Positions 7,112-14,586 are shown, counted from the first letter of the stretch. The stretch is DNA of 32,907 nt from Verrucomicrobiales bacterium (GCA_031266335.1 JAISBF010000081.1:1-32907), one strand, 5' to 3'. Notes: generated from the letters alone by a model not told the origin. Translations and numbers: made by a program.

Positions 7112-8497
7112 TTATACGGGAATGATGGTGCCGCCGGTGAGTTGGTGGGTGTTAAAGTTGTCGGTCACTTTGAAATGCTGAAGGAGACCGCTGCCCTGCA
7201 TCCCGCTACTCGGGCAATAAATCATCAACTTTACCAGGTTGCCGTCGCCAGTCAGCACGCCCCAGTCGGAGTAAAAATGCCAGCCGCTGTTGACTTGGTA
7301 ACGGTTCAAATCCATCAGTATAATGTTGTTATTGCCGGCGATGACCCATTTGCCAAAGTCAAATATCGGCCAGTTGGCGAGGGCTGAATCGGGGAAGCCC
7401 ATTACCAGCCGGATGCTGGCGTAGTTTCCAAAATAGCTTTGGTAATAACTCAGCGCGCCGTAACCATCGCGGTAAAACAAGATGCTGGCGGCGTTCGGGC
7501 CGCCGTTTTGCCAGCTGATACCCGGCTGGTCGGCCAGGTCGCCGCTGAACAGTCCGTAGGTACCAACAGGTTGTTCATTATAAGTTATTAGTTGGTTCGG
7601 GGTTTGCAGGTAGAGGTTTACTAATGACGGCGGTGTATTGTAATTGAATTTGTCACCGCTGAGACCTGGGCCATATAAGGCCCAAACTTCGGTTTGCTGG
7701 CCGTTGCTGTCCGTCATGGTGTCCAAGTGCCAGATGCTCACCTCCACGCCGACAACGAGCACATTGTTAGAGCCGGTGGCGACGCTGCTGGCGTTAAGCT
7801 GAAGCCCGCCCAGGGTATCGATATACTGGGTAGAATAGTTTATTATTCGTGCCAGTTCATGGTCGGCGGGCATGATGGGGCGGTCTTGCAGGGTCTGCCA
7901 GGAGTTTTGCTTTTCCCAGGCAACCCAGCTGCCGTTGATTTTGTAGCGGGAATACATGAGTCTCGGGTTAGACTCGCGCCAGGCAAGGATGACGCACTGG
8001 CTGGCGTTGTGCCACATGACTTGATAGAACCACGTGGACTCTGAGTTGGGCGCGTTATGGCCGGCGCCGGCCTCCGTGCGGTAAAAGCCGCTGGCGGTGA
8101 CGGTACTGATGTCGGCGACGGTTTGCGCCACTGTCGGAATGAAGGGCGGCAACTGCATCAGCGGCACCGTGCCGTCAACCAGATCGGCCTTGGTGTCCAA
8201 CGCGGCCACAGCTTGATCGGCGGTGTCCTGCGCCAGATCCGCCTTCTGCTGCGCGGTGGCAGCGTCCCCCAGCGCGTCGTTGGCCGTGCCTTGCGCCTGC
8301 TCGATCTGCGCCGCGGCGGCGGCCAGTGCGGTGGCGTCGGCCTTGGCCTGCAAGTCGCTGGCGCTGGCCATGCCGGCCTGGGCCAGGGTTTGGAGTTGCG
8401 CGGCGCTGACGCCGACGGTGGCGCCGGCTTGGTCGGCGGGGAGTTTTTCCGCGCCGGTTAAGGCGGCGGCGGGTGGTAATGATGTGATAGTCTTCAT
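7112..8497 (-). CDS. Tail fibre / receptor-binding-like protein
   Basis: 461 aa from ATG 8497 (MKTITSLPPAAALTGAEKLP). The longer frame upstream is translated repeat B. Residues 10-115 hold the LTGAEKLPADQ element common at the start of phage fibre modules, then an Ala/Asp/Gln-rich coiled coil (trimeric stalk). Residues from about 130 are a beta-rich globular part with a sugar-binding-like look: SGFYRTEAGAGHNAPNSEST, WHNASQCVILAWRES, and many Trp, Tyr and Asn residues. This is the classical stalk-plus-tip layout of an adhesin that recognises the cell surface. It is oddly placed before the tape measure gene rather than at the end of the operon, which may reflect a module insertion. No intramolecular chaperone motif is seen. 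Confidence 0.7.
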   Translation of the reverse strand: MKTITSLPPAAALTGAEKLPADQAGATVGVSAAQLQTLAQAGMASASDLQAKADATALAAAAAQIEQAQGTANDALGDAATAQQKADLAQDTADQAVAALDTKADLVDGTVPLMQLPPFIPTVAQTVADISTVTASGFYRTEAGAGHNAPNSESTWFYQVMWHNASQCVILAWRESNPRLMYSRYKINGSWVAWEKQNSWQTLQDRPIMPADHELARIINYSTQYIDTLGGLQLNASSVATGSNNVLVVGVEVSIWHLDTMTDSNGQQTEVWALYGPGLSGDKFNYNTPPSLVNLYLQTPNQLITYNEQPVGTYGLFSGDLADQPGISWQNGGPNAASILFYRDGYGALSYYQSYFGNYASIRLVMGFPDSALANWPIFDFGKWVIAGNNNIILMDLNRYQVNSGWHFYSDWGVLTGDGNLVKLMIYCPSSGMQGSGLLQHFKVTDNFNTHQLTGGTIIPV

Positions 8498-8680
8498 AAA
8501 TTTCAAATTACAAATTTCAAATGCAAAATTGCAGAGCAAAATTCAAAATGAACGCCGGCCATCCGGCTCCGCCGCATTTTGAATTGGCTTCACTTCGTTC
8601 GGAGTTTGAGGCGGCGTGTAATTGCCGCCTGACATTTGGCATTGCAATTTTGCATTTTGCTTTTTTCATTTTGCTCTTTC
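8498..8680. repeat. Module B hairpin carrying an inverted module F at its centre
   Basis: B left arm (8502-8550) and B' right arm (8637-8680). Between them lie GCCGGCCATCCGGCTCCGCC and, at about 8587-8632, a copy of F' (GAGGCGGCGTGTAATTGCCG). It is diverged from the F copies at 17936 and 21924, which sit inside A modules. The same module is thus found inside two different host repeats. Confidence 0.8.
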
Positions 8681-9170
8681 ATAAAACTTCGATGGTTACC
8701 AGGTAATCCCCGGCCAACGTCGCCAGCGGCTCGCCGGTGAGGGTCGCCAGCGCGTGGGCCGGGATTGTATCCGGCACGGGTTCTTCGCCGCCGTCCGACA
8801 GCGGCCCTTCAATGAGCAAGGTAAGCTGGTAGCCGTCGCTCAGGCCGACGCGCTTGATTACTTTGCCGCCTTGCATCACCGCGTGTGGAGATTCAACGAA
8901 TAGGCCGTTTTCCTCGATGGTTAGCACGCCCTCGACTGGCAAGTCCTGCAACCGCTTGAACATCGCCACCATGCTCTGCGCGACGCTGGCGTGCGGCGGG
9001 TCCCACACGGTCAGCGGCAGCGTGTAGAGCCGGTTGCCGCGCGGCCACACACGCTTCCAGTCACCGCGCAGGAACGCCGCGACTTGCGTGTCCTGCGCCA
9101 GCTCGGGCCACACGCCGGAGACTTGGTCCAGCGTGTCCACAATGACGGTGTTGCCGAGGGTGATTTTCAT
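8679..9170 (-). CDS. Putative tail protein (163 aa)
   Basis: Begins MKITLGNTVIVDTLDQVSGV. An alpha/beta protein with KRVWPRGNRLYTLPLTVWDP and a C-terminal pair of near-repeats (ALATLTGEPLATLAGDYLVT). It directly follows the tail tube gene, a position usually occupied by tail proteins or chaperones. Its fold cannot be assigned from sequence inspection. No paralogue is seen in the window. Confidence 0.6.
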   Translation of the reverse strand: MKITLGNTVIVDTLDQVSGVWPELAQDTQVAAFLRGDWKRVWPRGNRLYTLPLTVWDPPHASVAQSMVAMFKRLQDLPVEGVLTIEENGLFVESPHAVMQGGKVIKRVGLSDGYQLTLLIEGPLSDGGEEPVPDTIPAHALATLTGEPLATLAGDYLVTIEVL

Positions 9171-9173
9171 TTT

Positions 9174-9208
9174 TTATCTCAAAGCTCAAAACTCATAACT
9201 CAAAACTG
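9174..9208. repeat. Module K, single arm
   Basis: CAAAGCTCAAAACTCATAAC and a following CAAAACTGG lie in the short gap upstream of the 163-aa gene. A related inverted copy is at 11622-11657, where it is translated. Confidence 0.7.
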
Positions 9209-9219
9209 GAATTGCGTTT

Positions 9220-10425
9220 TTAGATTGCCGTGGCGCCGACGTAGATCAGCGGGTTGGCGACGCCGTTGTTAAAGGTGCGGCTGGCGCGGAAGGTCAGCGC
9301 GCCGGCGCGGATGTCCTTTTGGTTGAAGTTGCTCGGGGCTTCGCTCAAGTTGGCACCGTAGAGGCGGATGAACACGTTGGCGCCGCTGATGTCCAGGTCG
9401 TCGCCGCCGGCGTTGAGGCTGCGGCCCACCCCGGCGCCGGTGCCTTGCAGGAATAGCCGCGCGAAGAGGTCTTCCTCGTCCACCACTGTCGGGGTGAGGC
9501 TGGCGGTGACTTCGAGGTTGGTCAGTCGTTTGCCGGTGACGCCCATGTTGTCGGTGGTGCGGTCGTCCAGCGACGGGTTGAAGTTGACGGTGATGCCGTC
9601 CGTGGTGTCCATGAGGTCCCACGGGAAGCCTTTGTTTTGCCAGGTCACTTGGTATGCCTGGGTGATGATGCCGGCGGGGTCGAAGCTAGTGTCGTCGAAT
9701 GGCGCGTCCTCGATTTTGAACAGGCTATTCGCGTCGATTCGGTCATGGCGGTTGCGCGTCCAGGCGCTGAAGGTGAACTTGTCAAACAGCGTCTTGTTAT
9801 GCCCGCAGATGATGTTGCCCGGCGCGGTGACGCCGCCGTTGAAGAACGTGATGCGCTTGCCGGCGAAGGTGTGCAACACCAGGTTGCGCTCAATCACCAG
9901 CGCGTAGCGGCCGCTGCCGCCGGCACCGTTGCCGTGGTTCACGGGGTTCGCGCCGGTCTGCGCGTCCGCCAGCGTGAGGTGCAACGTGAACACGCCCGGG
10001 TCCGCGTGCGCGTGGACGTAGTAGAGCGTGTCGGGGTTGATGCCGGTCGGCGTGGCGCCGCGCGCGCCGAAGTACACCGTGTCGCCGGTGGCCAGGCCGT
10101 ACAGCGGGAAACCGGTCAACAGCAGTTGCGTGTCGTTTTGCAGGTTGGCGTCGCGGAACGGAATCACCGGCGGGATGACGCTGCCCATCGGCCAGTTCGC
10201 CACCTCGTAGAAGCGTCCATACTGGCCCCAGACGCCGGCGGGCGTGAGGCCGAACTCGACGAACGAGTGGTCCACGCGCGTGTCCGCATCGCCGTGGCCG
10301 TCCACCGGCACGGGGAACGTGTTGACGCGCGGGTTGAGGGTGATGCCGTCCTTGGTGTAAATGGCCGCGGGTCCGAGTTTGAGGATGCCGGGGCCGCCGA
10401 CTTGCGTTGCGAGGTCTAGTTTCAT
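9220..10425 (-). CDS. Major tail tube protein with inserted beta domain
   Basis: 401 aa from ATG 10425 (MKLDLATQVGGPGILKLGPA), with AAGGA nine bases upstream. The longer frame upstream is repeat A. The N-terminal part (GVTLNP-like, ...HSFVEFGLTPAGVW) and C-terminal part (VTGKRLTNLEVTASLTPTVV, ALTFRASRTFNNGVANPLIY) look like the two halves of a siphophage tail tube subunit. Between them lies an extra beta-rich stretch of about 70 residues (FPLYGLATGDTVYFGAR to LVIERNLVLHTF), probably a decoration domain exposed on the tube. There is no contractile sheath gene beside it. This argues for a flexible, non-contractile tail, as in the transposable siphophages B3 and D3112. Confidence 0.7.
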   Translation of the reverse strand: MKLDLATQVGGPGILKLGPAAIYTKDGITLNPRVNTFPVPVDGHGDADTRVDHSFVEFGLTPAGVWGQYGRFYEVANWPMGSVIPPVIPFRDANLQNDTQLLLTGFPLYGLATGDTVYFGARGATPTGINPDTLYYVHAHADPGVFTLHLTLADAQTGANPVNHGNGAGGSGRYALVIERNLVLHTFAGKRITFFNGGVTAPGNIICGHNKTLFDKFTFSAWTRNRHDRIDANSLFKIEDAPFDDTSFDPAGIITQAYQVTWQNKGFPWDLMDTTDGITVNFNPSLDDRTTDNMGVTGKRLTNLEVTASLTPTVVDEEDLFARLFLQGTGAGVGRSLNAGGDDLDISGANVFIRLYGANLSEAPSNFNQKDIRAGALTFRASRTFNNGVANPLIYVGATAI

Positions 10426-10445
10426 CTCGTTGATTCCTTCATTTT

Positions 10446-10565
10446 TTTCACCACTAAGACACCAAGGCACAAAGGTTTTTTTAGGTGGCAAGCTGCCGCG
10501 GTGGTCACGCTTAAAAAAACTGCCTTCCTTCGTGTCTTAGTGTCTTCGTGGTTCATTTTTTTCCT
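10446..10565. repeat. Module A hairpin
   Basis: The left arm CACCACTAAGACACCAAGGC and the inverted right arm CCTTCGTGTCTTAGTGTCTT enclose a loop with GGTGGCAAGCTGCCGCGG. Both arms keep the change GACACTAAG relative to other copies, so the arms have either co-evolved or been copied together. Confidence 0.9.
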
Positions 10566-10567
10566 GG

Positions 10568-11278
10568 TTAAAACTGTCGGGTCGCGCAGTTGCTGGCCGC
10601 CAGCGTTGGACTGTACGCCACGGCGCGCACCAGCGTGCCGGGCTGCACGGGGAACGCCCCGTGGTACAAAGTGGCCGCCGACGGTGACGGGTAGTCGCCG
10701 TCGAGCGTGTAATAAATTGCGTCACCGTCAGCGGCGGTGAGGGTCGCGGTGTCGCCGTCAACGTCAATGCGCGGGGTCATGGCGCGGTAGCACGGCTTGA
10801 GGCCGAGGCCCATGCGCAGGTAACAATCGTAAATCACCGCCGAGGTTTCGCGCGACAGGTCGGGCGCCAGGCAGTTTTTGTCCGCGTACAACACCGCGCC
10901 GTTGAGGCCGAGGTTGAGTTGGTGCAACTCGTTGAGCACGATCAGCGCCACCTCCTCGGCGCTTTGCAAGGTGCCGGTCGCGCCCATGTTGACGAGCGGG
11001 TTCTCAATCACGCGCACGCCGAGCGTCACTTGCAAGTTTGGGCCGGGCAGTTGGTCGTCGTTGGCGGCGGTCGGCATGCCCACGAAAATCGCCACGCCCG
11101 CCTTGCCGTTCCTTTGCAACAATCCTGCAAGGGCGTTGTTGATGGTTTGCTGGATGAGTGTGGCATCCAGGTTTTCACGCGGGCGCACGGTGTTGACCGG
11201 CACGTAACGCAGTCGCGCCGCCGCGTCCAGCCGCGCGGCAGTGTCGAGTTGCAATCTCTCTAACGGGCTGACTGACAT
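10568..11278 (-). CDS. Phage tail completion protein (DUF1834-like) with C-terminal chitobiase-like domain
   Basis: 236 aa from ATG 11278 (MSVSPLERLQLDTAARLDAA). Residues 1-165 resemble Mu gp37/DUF1834-type tail terminator proteins (PGPNLQVTLGVRVIENPLVN, then ALIVLNELHQLNL). The C-terminal 65 residues (TPRIDVDGDTATLTAADGDA, IYYTLDGDYPSPSAA, GTLVRAVAYSPTLAAS) match the small beta-sandwich known from the C-termini of chitobiases and beta-hexosaminidases, with its YTLDGxxPS signature. The domain is common as a fused accessory in phage virion proteins. Order (after gpG-like, before tail tube) supports a head-tail joining role. Confidence 0.65.
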   Translation of the reverse strand: MSVSPLERLQLDTAARLDAAARLRYVPVNTVRPRENLDATLIQQTINNALAGLLQRNGKAGVAIFVGMPTAANDDQLPGPNLQVTLGVRVIENPLVNMGATGTLQSAEEVALIVLNELHQLNLGLNGAVLYADKNCLAPDLSRETSAVIYDCYLRMGLGLKPCYRAMTPRIDVDGDTATLTAADGDAIYYTLDGDYPSPSAATLYHGAFPVQPGTLVRAVAYSPTLAASNCATRQF

Positions 11279-11440
11279 AATTTCAAATTCCAAACTTCAA
11301 ATTCCAATTAATTTCCAAATTCAAATCTCCAAATCCCAAACTAGAGGCCGCTACCGCGCCAGCGGTGCTGGTTGATTTTTTTGTCGCTCTTTGAAATTTG
11401 GAGCTTAATTGGAGTTTGGAATTTGGAGTTTGGAATTTTT
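11279..11440. repeat. Module C hairpin
   Basis: Left arm C (TTCAAATTCCAAACTTCAAA, 11281 on) and inverted right arm (TTGGAGTTTGGAATTTGGAG, to 11440) with a GC-rich apex CTACCGCGCCAGCGGTGCTG. The right half is inside the open frame of the upstream gene and supplies its last residues. Confidence 0.9.
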
Positions 11441-11658
11441 TCTCTCACCGTCTGGTAACACGCCTCCAGTTCGCCGCTGACGGCCAGTGCCAAATCCGGC
11501 GCGAACTCCACGCAAAACTTTTTTCCGCCGTGGCATTCCACCCATAGCGTCACCCGCGCGTCCGGCGTCAGGGCGGTCAGGCCCGTTTGCGCCTCGACCG
11601 CGTGGAACACCACGGCGTGTGGGCTTTGAGCTTTGAGGTTTGCGCTTTGAGTTTTCAC
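11341..11658 (-). CDS. Small head-tail joining region protein bounded by translated repeats
   Basis: 105 aa. The GTG at 11658 overlaps the TGA of the gpG-like gene (GTGA), so the start is well placed. Residues 2-15 (KTQSANLKAQSPHA) are translated module K. Residues from about 72 on (REKIPNSKFQTPIKLQISKS and beyond) are translated module C. Only the middle (about residues 16-70, HAVVFHAVEAQTGLTALTPD through FAPDLALAVSGELEACYQTV) looks like a native protein. It is similar in size and place to Mu gp38-type small proteins. Function unknown. Confidence 0.55.
   Translation of the reverse strand: MKTQSANLKAQSPHAVVFHAVEAQTGLTALTPDARVTLWVECHGGKKFCVEFAPDLALAVSGELEACYQTVREKIPNSKFQTPIKLQISKSDKKINQHRWRGSGL
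11622..11657. repeat. Module K, inverted arm, inside a gene
   Basis: GGCTTTGAGCTTTGAGGTTT continuing to GAGTTTTCAC is the inverse of the K copy at 9174-9208. It encodes the first residues of the 105-aa protein. Confidence 0.7.
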
Positions 11659-12266
11659 GTCAGTTCCTCTAGGTAAGCGTCAAAGCCGCGCCGCGCGGCG
11701 GCCTCGATAACAGCGTCAGACGGCAGTGTGTCCGGGTCGCGCGGCACATCCACGAACGGGCGCAGCCAGTACATCACCAAGCCTGGCTCCTTGGCGCTGC
11801 CGATGCGCCGCCGCTTGTCGCCCTTGGCGCGAGCCTGTTTGCGCGCGCGCTCGTCGGTAATCAGCGCCTTGGCGCCGGAGGCGAAAATGACAAAACGCAG
11901 GTTGTTAAAGGCACGGGGCCATTTGCCGTAGGCTTCCGCGCGGGCGGGGATGGCGAGGTTTTTATTTTTCGTGGGACGGACTGTGCCGCCGTAATAATGC
12001 AGCGCCAGCCCGCGATGGCGGATGCTGATGACCGCGCCGTCAGCGACCAGTTCCGGCTCGTCGGTGGCCTCCGCCGCTTGGTGCCAGTAATTGCTTTTGG
12101 GAAAGTGGTTGCGGTTGGGGCGCGCGTTGCGGCGCGTGAAGTGGTCAACAATTTCTTCCCGAACCTCACCGGCCATGCTCAGCGTCACGCGGCTCGGTTT
12201 TAATCCCGCGCGTAAACGCCGCAAATACGGCGTGACGGTGTCGGTGATGTCAACGCTGATGCTCAT
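11655..12266 (-). CDS. Phage virion morphogenesis protein (Mu gpG / tail completion S family)
   Basis: 203 aa from ATG 12266 (MSISVDITDTVTPYLRRLRA). The longer frame upstream is repeat B. Features typical of the gpG/P2 gpS family are seen: an N-terminal amphipathic helix, GEVREEIVDHFTRRN, the basic GGTVRPTKNKNLAIPARAEA segment and a closing alpha region. The family is needed for tail stability or head-tail completion. The stop overlaps the next GTG. It follows the MuF-like gene, as gpG does in Mu. Confidence 0.75.
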   Translation of the reverse strand: MSISVDITDTVTPYLRRLRAGLKPSRVTLSMAGEVREEIVDHFTRRNARPNRNHFPKSNYWHQAAEATDEPELVADGAVISIRHRGLALHYYGGTVRPTKNKNLAIPARAEAYGKWPRAFNNLRFVIFASGAKALITDERARKQARAKGDKRRRIGSAKEPGLVMYWLRPFVDVPRDPDTLPSDAVIEAAARRGFDAYLEELT

Positions 12267-12281
12267 GGGTCGCTCCGCTCC

Positions 12282-12318
12282 AATGCAAAGCGCAAAACGC
12301 AAAATGCAAAATTGTTTG
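12282..12318. repeat. Module B, single arm
   Basis: CAATGCAAAGCGCAAAACGC followed by AAAATGCAAAATTG, without an inverted partner. It lies between the stop of the MuF-like gene and the gpG-like gene. Confidence 0.8.
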
Positions 12319-12324
12319 GGTGGT

Positions 12325-13716
12325 TCATGACAGCAAGCCCTCCGCTTTAAGTTGACGGGCGCGGGCGCGCACTTTGAGCGCCAGTAAAATTGTCTTGAGG
12401 CGCGCCTTGGTTTGTGCGATATTTATGCCAGCGGCGGGCGCACCCGCTGACAGTCGAGACGATCGTAGGCTGTCAGTGTGTAGGTTCGATGGAATTACTA
12501 CCTTCCTCGAATTCATCAACCCCGCCGCTGCTTTTTGGTGACTGGCCGATGGCGTGTATCCGGTCAAAACCCAATGACGCCGGTCTTTCCCCTCGGTCTT
12601 GGTCAACACCACCAACGCGTCATCCTTGCTTAGCACAATGCGCTCACCTTGCCGCGATACCATTTTTCCACCCGCGATAATGCCGGGGATTTTTAGCAGG
12701 TCAGCCTTGCCGTGTTTTTCGATGACATGCTTCAAGCCGGTGCCATTTCTGCCCTCATACACAAAATCAATCGGGCCGATTTCAGGATGCGTCATGGCGG
12801 AAACGGCGTCGCGCTGTTCATGCAGGACGCGGCGCGCGGCGCGCAGGCCGCGGCTGTGCTGCACCGCCTGTTCCTTCGGCGTCCAACCACCGGCACGCCG
12901 CGTCTCCCAGCCTTTGACCGCGCCCTCGCTGGTGCCGTCGTTGGCCAGCATCAGCACGCCGTCCACGATTTGCAGGGCGGGGTCGGCGGCAAGGTCGGCT
13001 TGCAACGCGGCGGCGAGACCGCTGATGTTGGCGGAAAACTCCGGCAGCGGCACGTCCGCCGGTTCGACCTCCTCGCCGGCGTCAATCACGCCGAGGGCGA
13101 TGGCCTCCTTACGGCGCACCGGTTTGAGTGCCATGCCGCTGTTGAAGTCAAACGGCGGGTACGGCTGGTCGAAGCGCGAGATAGCCGTCCACACCGGATC
13201 GTTCACCGGCGCAATCATGCGGCCGTCATACAGTTCGCCGCCGGCGTCGAGCCAGCGCTCCTGCCAATCGCGCGGCGCGCGGGACTGGCGGCGACGCACC
13301 AGTTCGTTGCACGGGAACAACCAGAGGCGGTCGGGGTTTTGCCTGGCGACATTGGCGGCGTAGCCGCGCACTAGGCCGACGCGCGTCTCAATGACCAACT
13401 GGCGGCGGCGGTCGGAGGTGTGGTCGGTGAGTTCGTCGCCTTCCTCCGCCGCGAAGCCGCGCGCGCGCAATATATCGCCCAGCCGCGCCTTGGCCTCGCT
13501 GACGCTCATCCCGCCGCTGGCGACGCCGCGCGTCACCTCGTCAACGCCCTGCAAATACTCCGCGTCGTCCATTTTCGCCGAGAACACGGCAAGCTGGCGC
13601 ACGCGGGCGGAAAGTTTTTCCTGTATCTCGCGGCTGCCGAGCGTGGTGGGCAGCAAGCCTTGTTTATCCAACAAGGCAATGGCTTCCTTGAACAACATGG
13701 GCTTGCTAAATTTCAC
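12325..13716 (-). CDS. MuF-like minor head protein fused to a PBECR-type nuclease (putative polymorphic toxin)
   Basis: 463 aa. The start is GTG 13716, fixed by AAGGAGG six bases upstream. The 16 residues that could precede it are translated module C. Residues 1-215 are the MuF/SPP1 gp7-type head morphogenesis region, with the family motif W-x-W-like DWQERWLDAGGELYDGRM and WTAISRFDQPYPPFDFNSGM. Residues 316-388 carry GTGLKHVIEKHGKADLLKIP, IVLSKDDALVVLTKTEGK and HWVLTGYTPS. This pattern fits the phage PBECR (Barnase-EndoU-ColicinE5/D-RelE-like) nuclease domains, with H330 and H335 as catalytic candidates. MuF proteins with C-terminal toxins are known as injectable phage effectors. No obvious immunity gene adjoins. 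A palindromic element (12447-12476) lies in the C-terminal tail. The gene sits after capsid and gp36-like genes rather than next to the portal as in Mu. Confidence 0.75.
   Translation of the reverse strand: MKFSKPMLFKEAIALLDKQGLLPTTLGSREIQEKLSARVRQLAVFSAKMDDAEYLQGVDEVTRGVASGGMSVSEAKARLGDILRARGFAAEEGDELTDHTSDRRRQLVIETRVGLVRGYAANVARQNPDRLWLFPCNELVRRRQSRAPRDWQERWLDAGGELYDGRMIAPVNDPVWTAISRFDQPYPPFDFNSGMALKPVRRKEAIALGVIDAGEEVEPADVPLPEFSANISGLAAALQADLAADPALQIVDGVLMLANDGTSEGAVKGWETRRAGGWTPKEQAVQHSRGLRAARRVLHEQRDAVSAMTHPEIGPIDFVYEGRNGTGLKHVIEKHGKADLLKIPGIIAGGKMVSRQGERIVLSKDDALVVLTKTEGKDRRHWVLTGYTPSASHQKAAAGLMNSRKVVIPSNLHTDSLRSSRLSAGAPAAGINIAQTKARLKTILLALKVRARARQLKAEGLLS
12447..12476. repeat. Intragenic palindromic element in the toxin C-terminus
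   Basis: CTGACAG (12447-12453) and CTGTCAG (12470-12476) are perfect inverted arms. Between them, ACGATCGT (12459-12466) is itself a perfect palindrome. It is translated in frame as part of HTDSLRSSRLSAG, downstream of the nuclease domain. Confidence 0.6.
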
Positions 13717-13730
13717 GCCAGACCTCCTTG

Positions 13731-13933
13731 AAGGAAATTCCAAACTCCAAATTCCAAAATCCAATTAACTCCGGCCACGAAGACGCGAAGGCGCGAAGGA
13801 TTTTTTACAGGGAGTTCATGGAGGACATGGAGCTTCTTTTTAAAACCTTCATGAACTCCATGGTCTCCCGGTAAAATATTTCTTGGCGCCTTGGCGTCTT
13901 GGTGGCCGGAGTTGTTTGGAGTTTGGAATTTCA
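13731..13933. repeat. Three-layer nested inverted repeat C-A-G/G'-A'-C'
   Basis: Order from left: C (13736-13767), the ACTCCGGCCACGAAGACGC junction and A (to 13805), G (13806-13833), a short loop with CTTCTTTTTAAAACC, then G' (13846-13875), A' (13880-13910) and C' (13914-13932). Every layer is matched by its inverted copy in mirror order. It fills the gap between the MuF-like and gp36-like genes and touches both. Confidence 0.95.
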
Positions 13934-14386
13934 CGCAAGCCCTCCCAGTTGACTTTTCGCCGCGACCCGCGGCGGGCGGTTGACCACCTCGACCGTGCCG
14001 CCGCCGGTGTCATCACCGTCAGCGGCGGGGTCCTCAATGGCGTAGTTGCACGCGGCGACGGCGCGGAGCAACGTCAGCGCGTCCTTGTACTCACCCTCGC
14101 GCAGCGCGTCAATCAGCCCCGCCATTTGCGGCAGGCGCGTGGCGACGCGGTAACGGATGATGTCCAGCGCCGAGGCTAACAATCGCTTGGGAATAGTGCC
14201 GGTGGCGCCGAGCGCGTTGTTCGGGCAGGCGGCGACGTAGCCGCGCACTTGGTCGGTCACTTGCGCGATGACCTCCGGCAGCGGGTCGCCCTGCCCGACG
14301 GCCATTGCCGCGGTGCGAAAGGCGTTCAACTCCGCGCCGGTGAGGCGGGTCTGCACGGCGGTCTCGGTGATGGTGATCCAGTTCAT
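13931..14386 (-). CDS. Mu gp36-like head completion protein (DUF1320-like)
   Basis: 151 aa from ATG 14386 (MNWITITETAVQTRLTGAEL). The 35 possible residues upstream are translated repeat B. An all-helical body (EVIAQVTDQVRGYVAACPNN, LLASALDIIRYRVATRLPQM, then a Leu/Ala helix) matches the gp36/DUF1320 family that follows the major head gene in Mu-like phages and closes the connector. Length is near the family norm (about 140). A C-terminal Gly/Asp-rich tail ends in KSQLGGLA. Confidence 0.7.
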   Translation of the reverse strand: MNWITITETAVQTRLTGAELNAFRTAAMAVGQGDPLPEVIAQVTDQVRGYVAACPNNALGATGTIPKRLLASALDIIRYRVATRLPQMAGLIDALREGEYKDALTLLRAVAACNYAIEDPAADGDDTGGGTVEVVNRPPRVAAKSQLGGLA

Positions 14387-14388
14387 GT

Positions 14389-14526
14389 TTTCAAATTCAA
14401 AAGGCAAAAAGCAAAATGCAAAATTGCAGTGCAAAATGCAAAATGCGGCGGAGCCGGGTAGCCGGCGCTCATTTTCAATTTTGCATTGCAACTTTTCATT
14501 TTTATTTTTGCTCTGTTAATTTTCAT
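14389..14526. repeat. Module B hairpin
   Basis: Left arm with CAAAAAGCAAAATGCAAAAT and GCAGTGCAAAATGCAAAATG, inverted right arm ending near 14526, apex GGCGGAGCCGGGTAGCCGGC. It is nearly the same hairpin as at 8498 and 23289, including the apex. Confidence 0.9.
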
Positions 14527-14537
14527 TAGCTCATGAC

Positions 14538-14571
14538 GCCGCTGACGGTGAAACAGGAAGCCGTCAGCGGC
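14538..14571. repeat. Inverted pair of the CCGTCAGCGG motif forming a perfect 11-bp stem
   Basis: GCCGCTGACGG (14538-14548) and CCGTCAGCGGC (14561-14571) are exact reverse complements with a 12-base loop. The stem lies just downstream of the major capsid gene on its strand and has no T-run after it, so it is not a standard intrinsic terminator. Confidence 0.8.
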
Positions 14572-14586
14572 GGGTATGAGCCAATG

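Noticed and set aside
14572-14586. Frameshifted C-terminal extension of the major capsid protein (ending FTVSGVMS)
   Set aside because: A short open stretch follows the capsid stop in another frame, but there is no slippery sequence at the junction and no support beyond about 20 residues.
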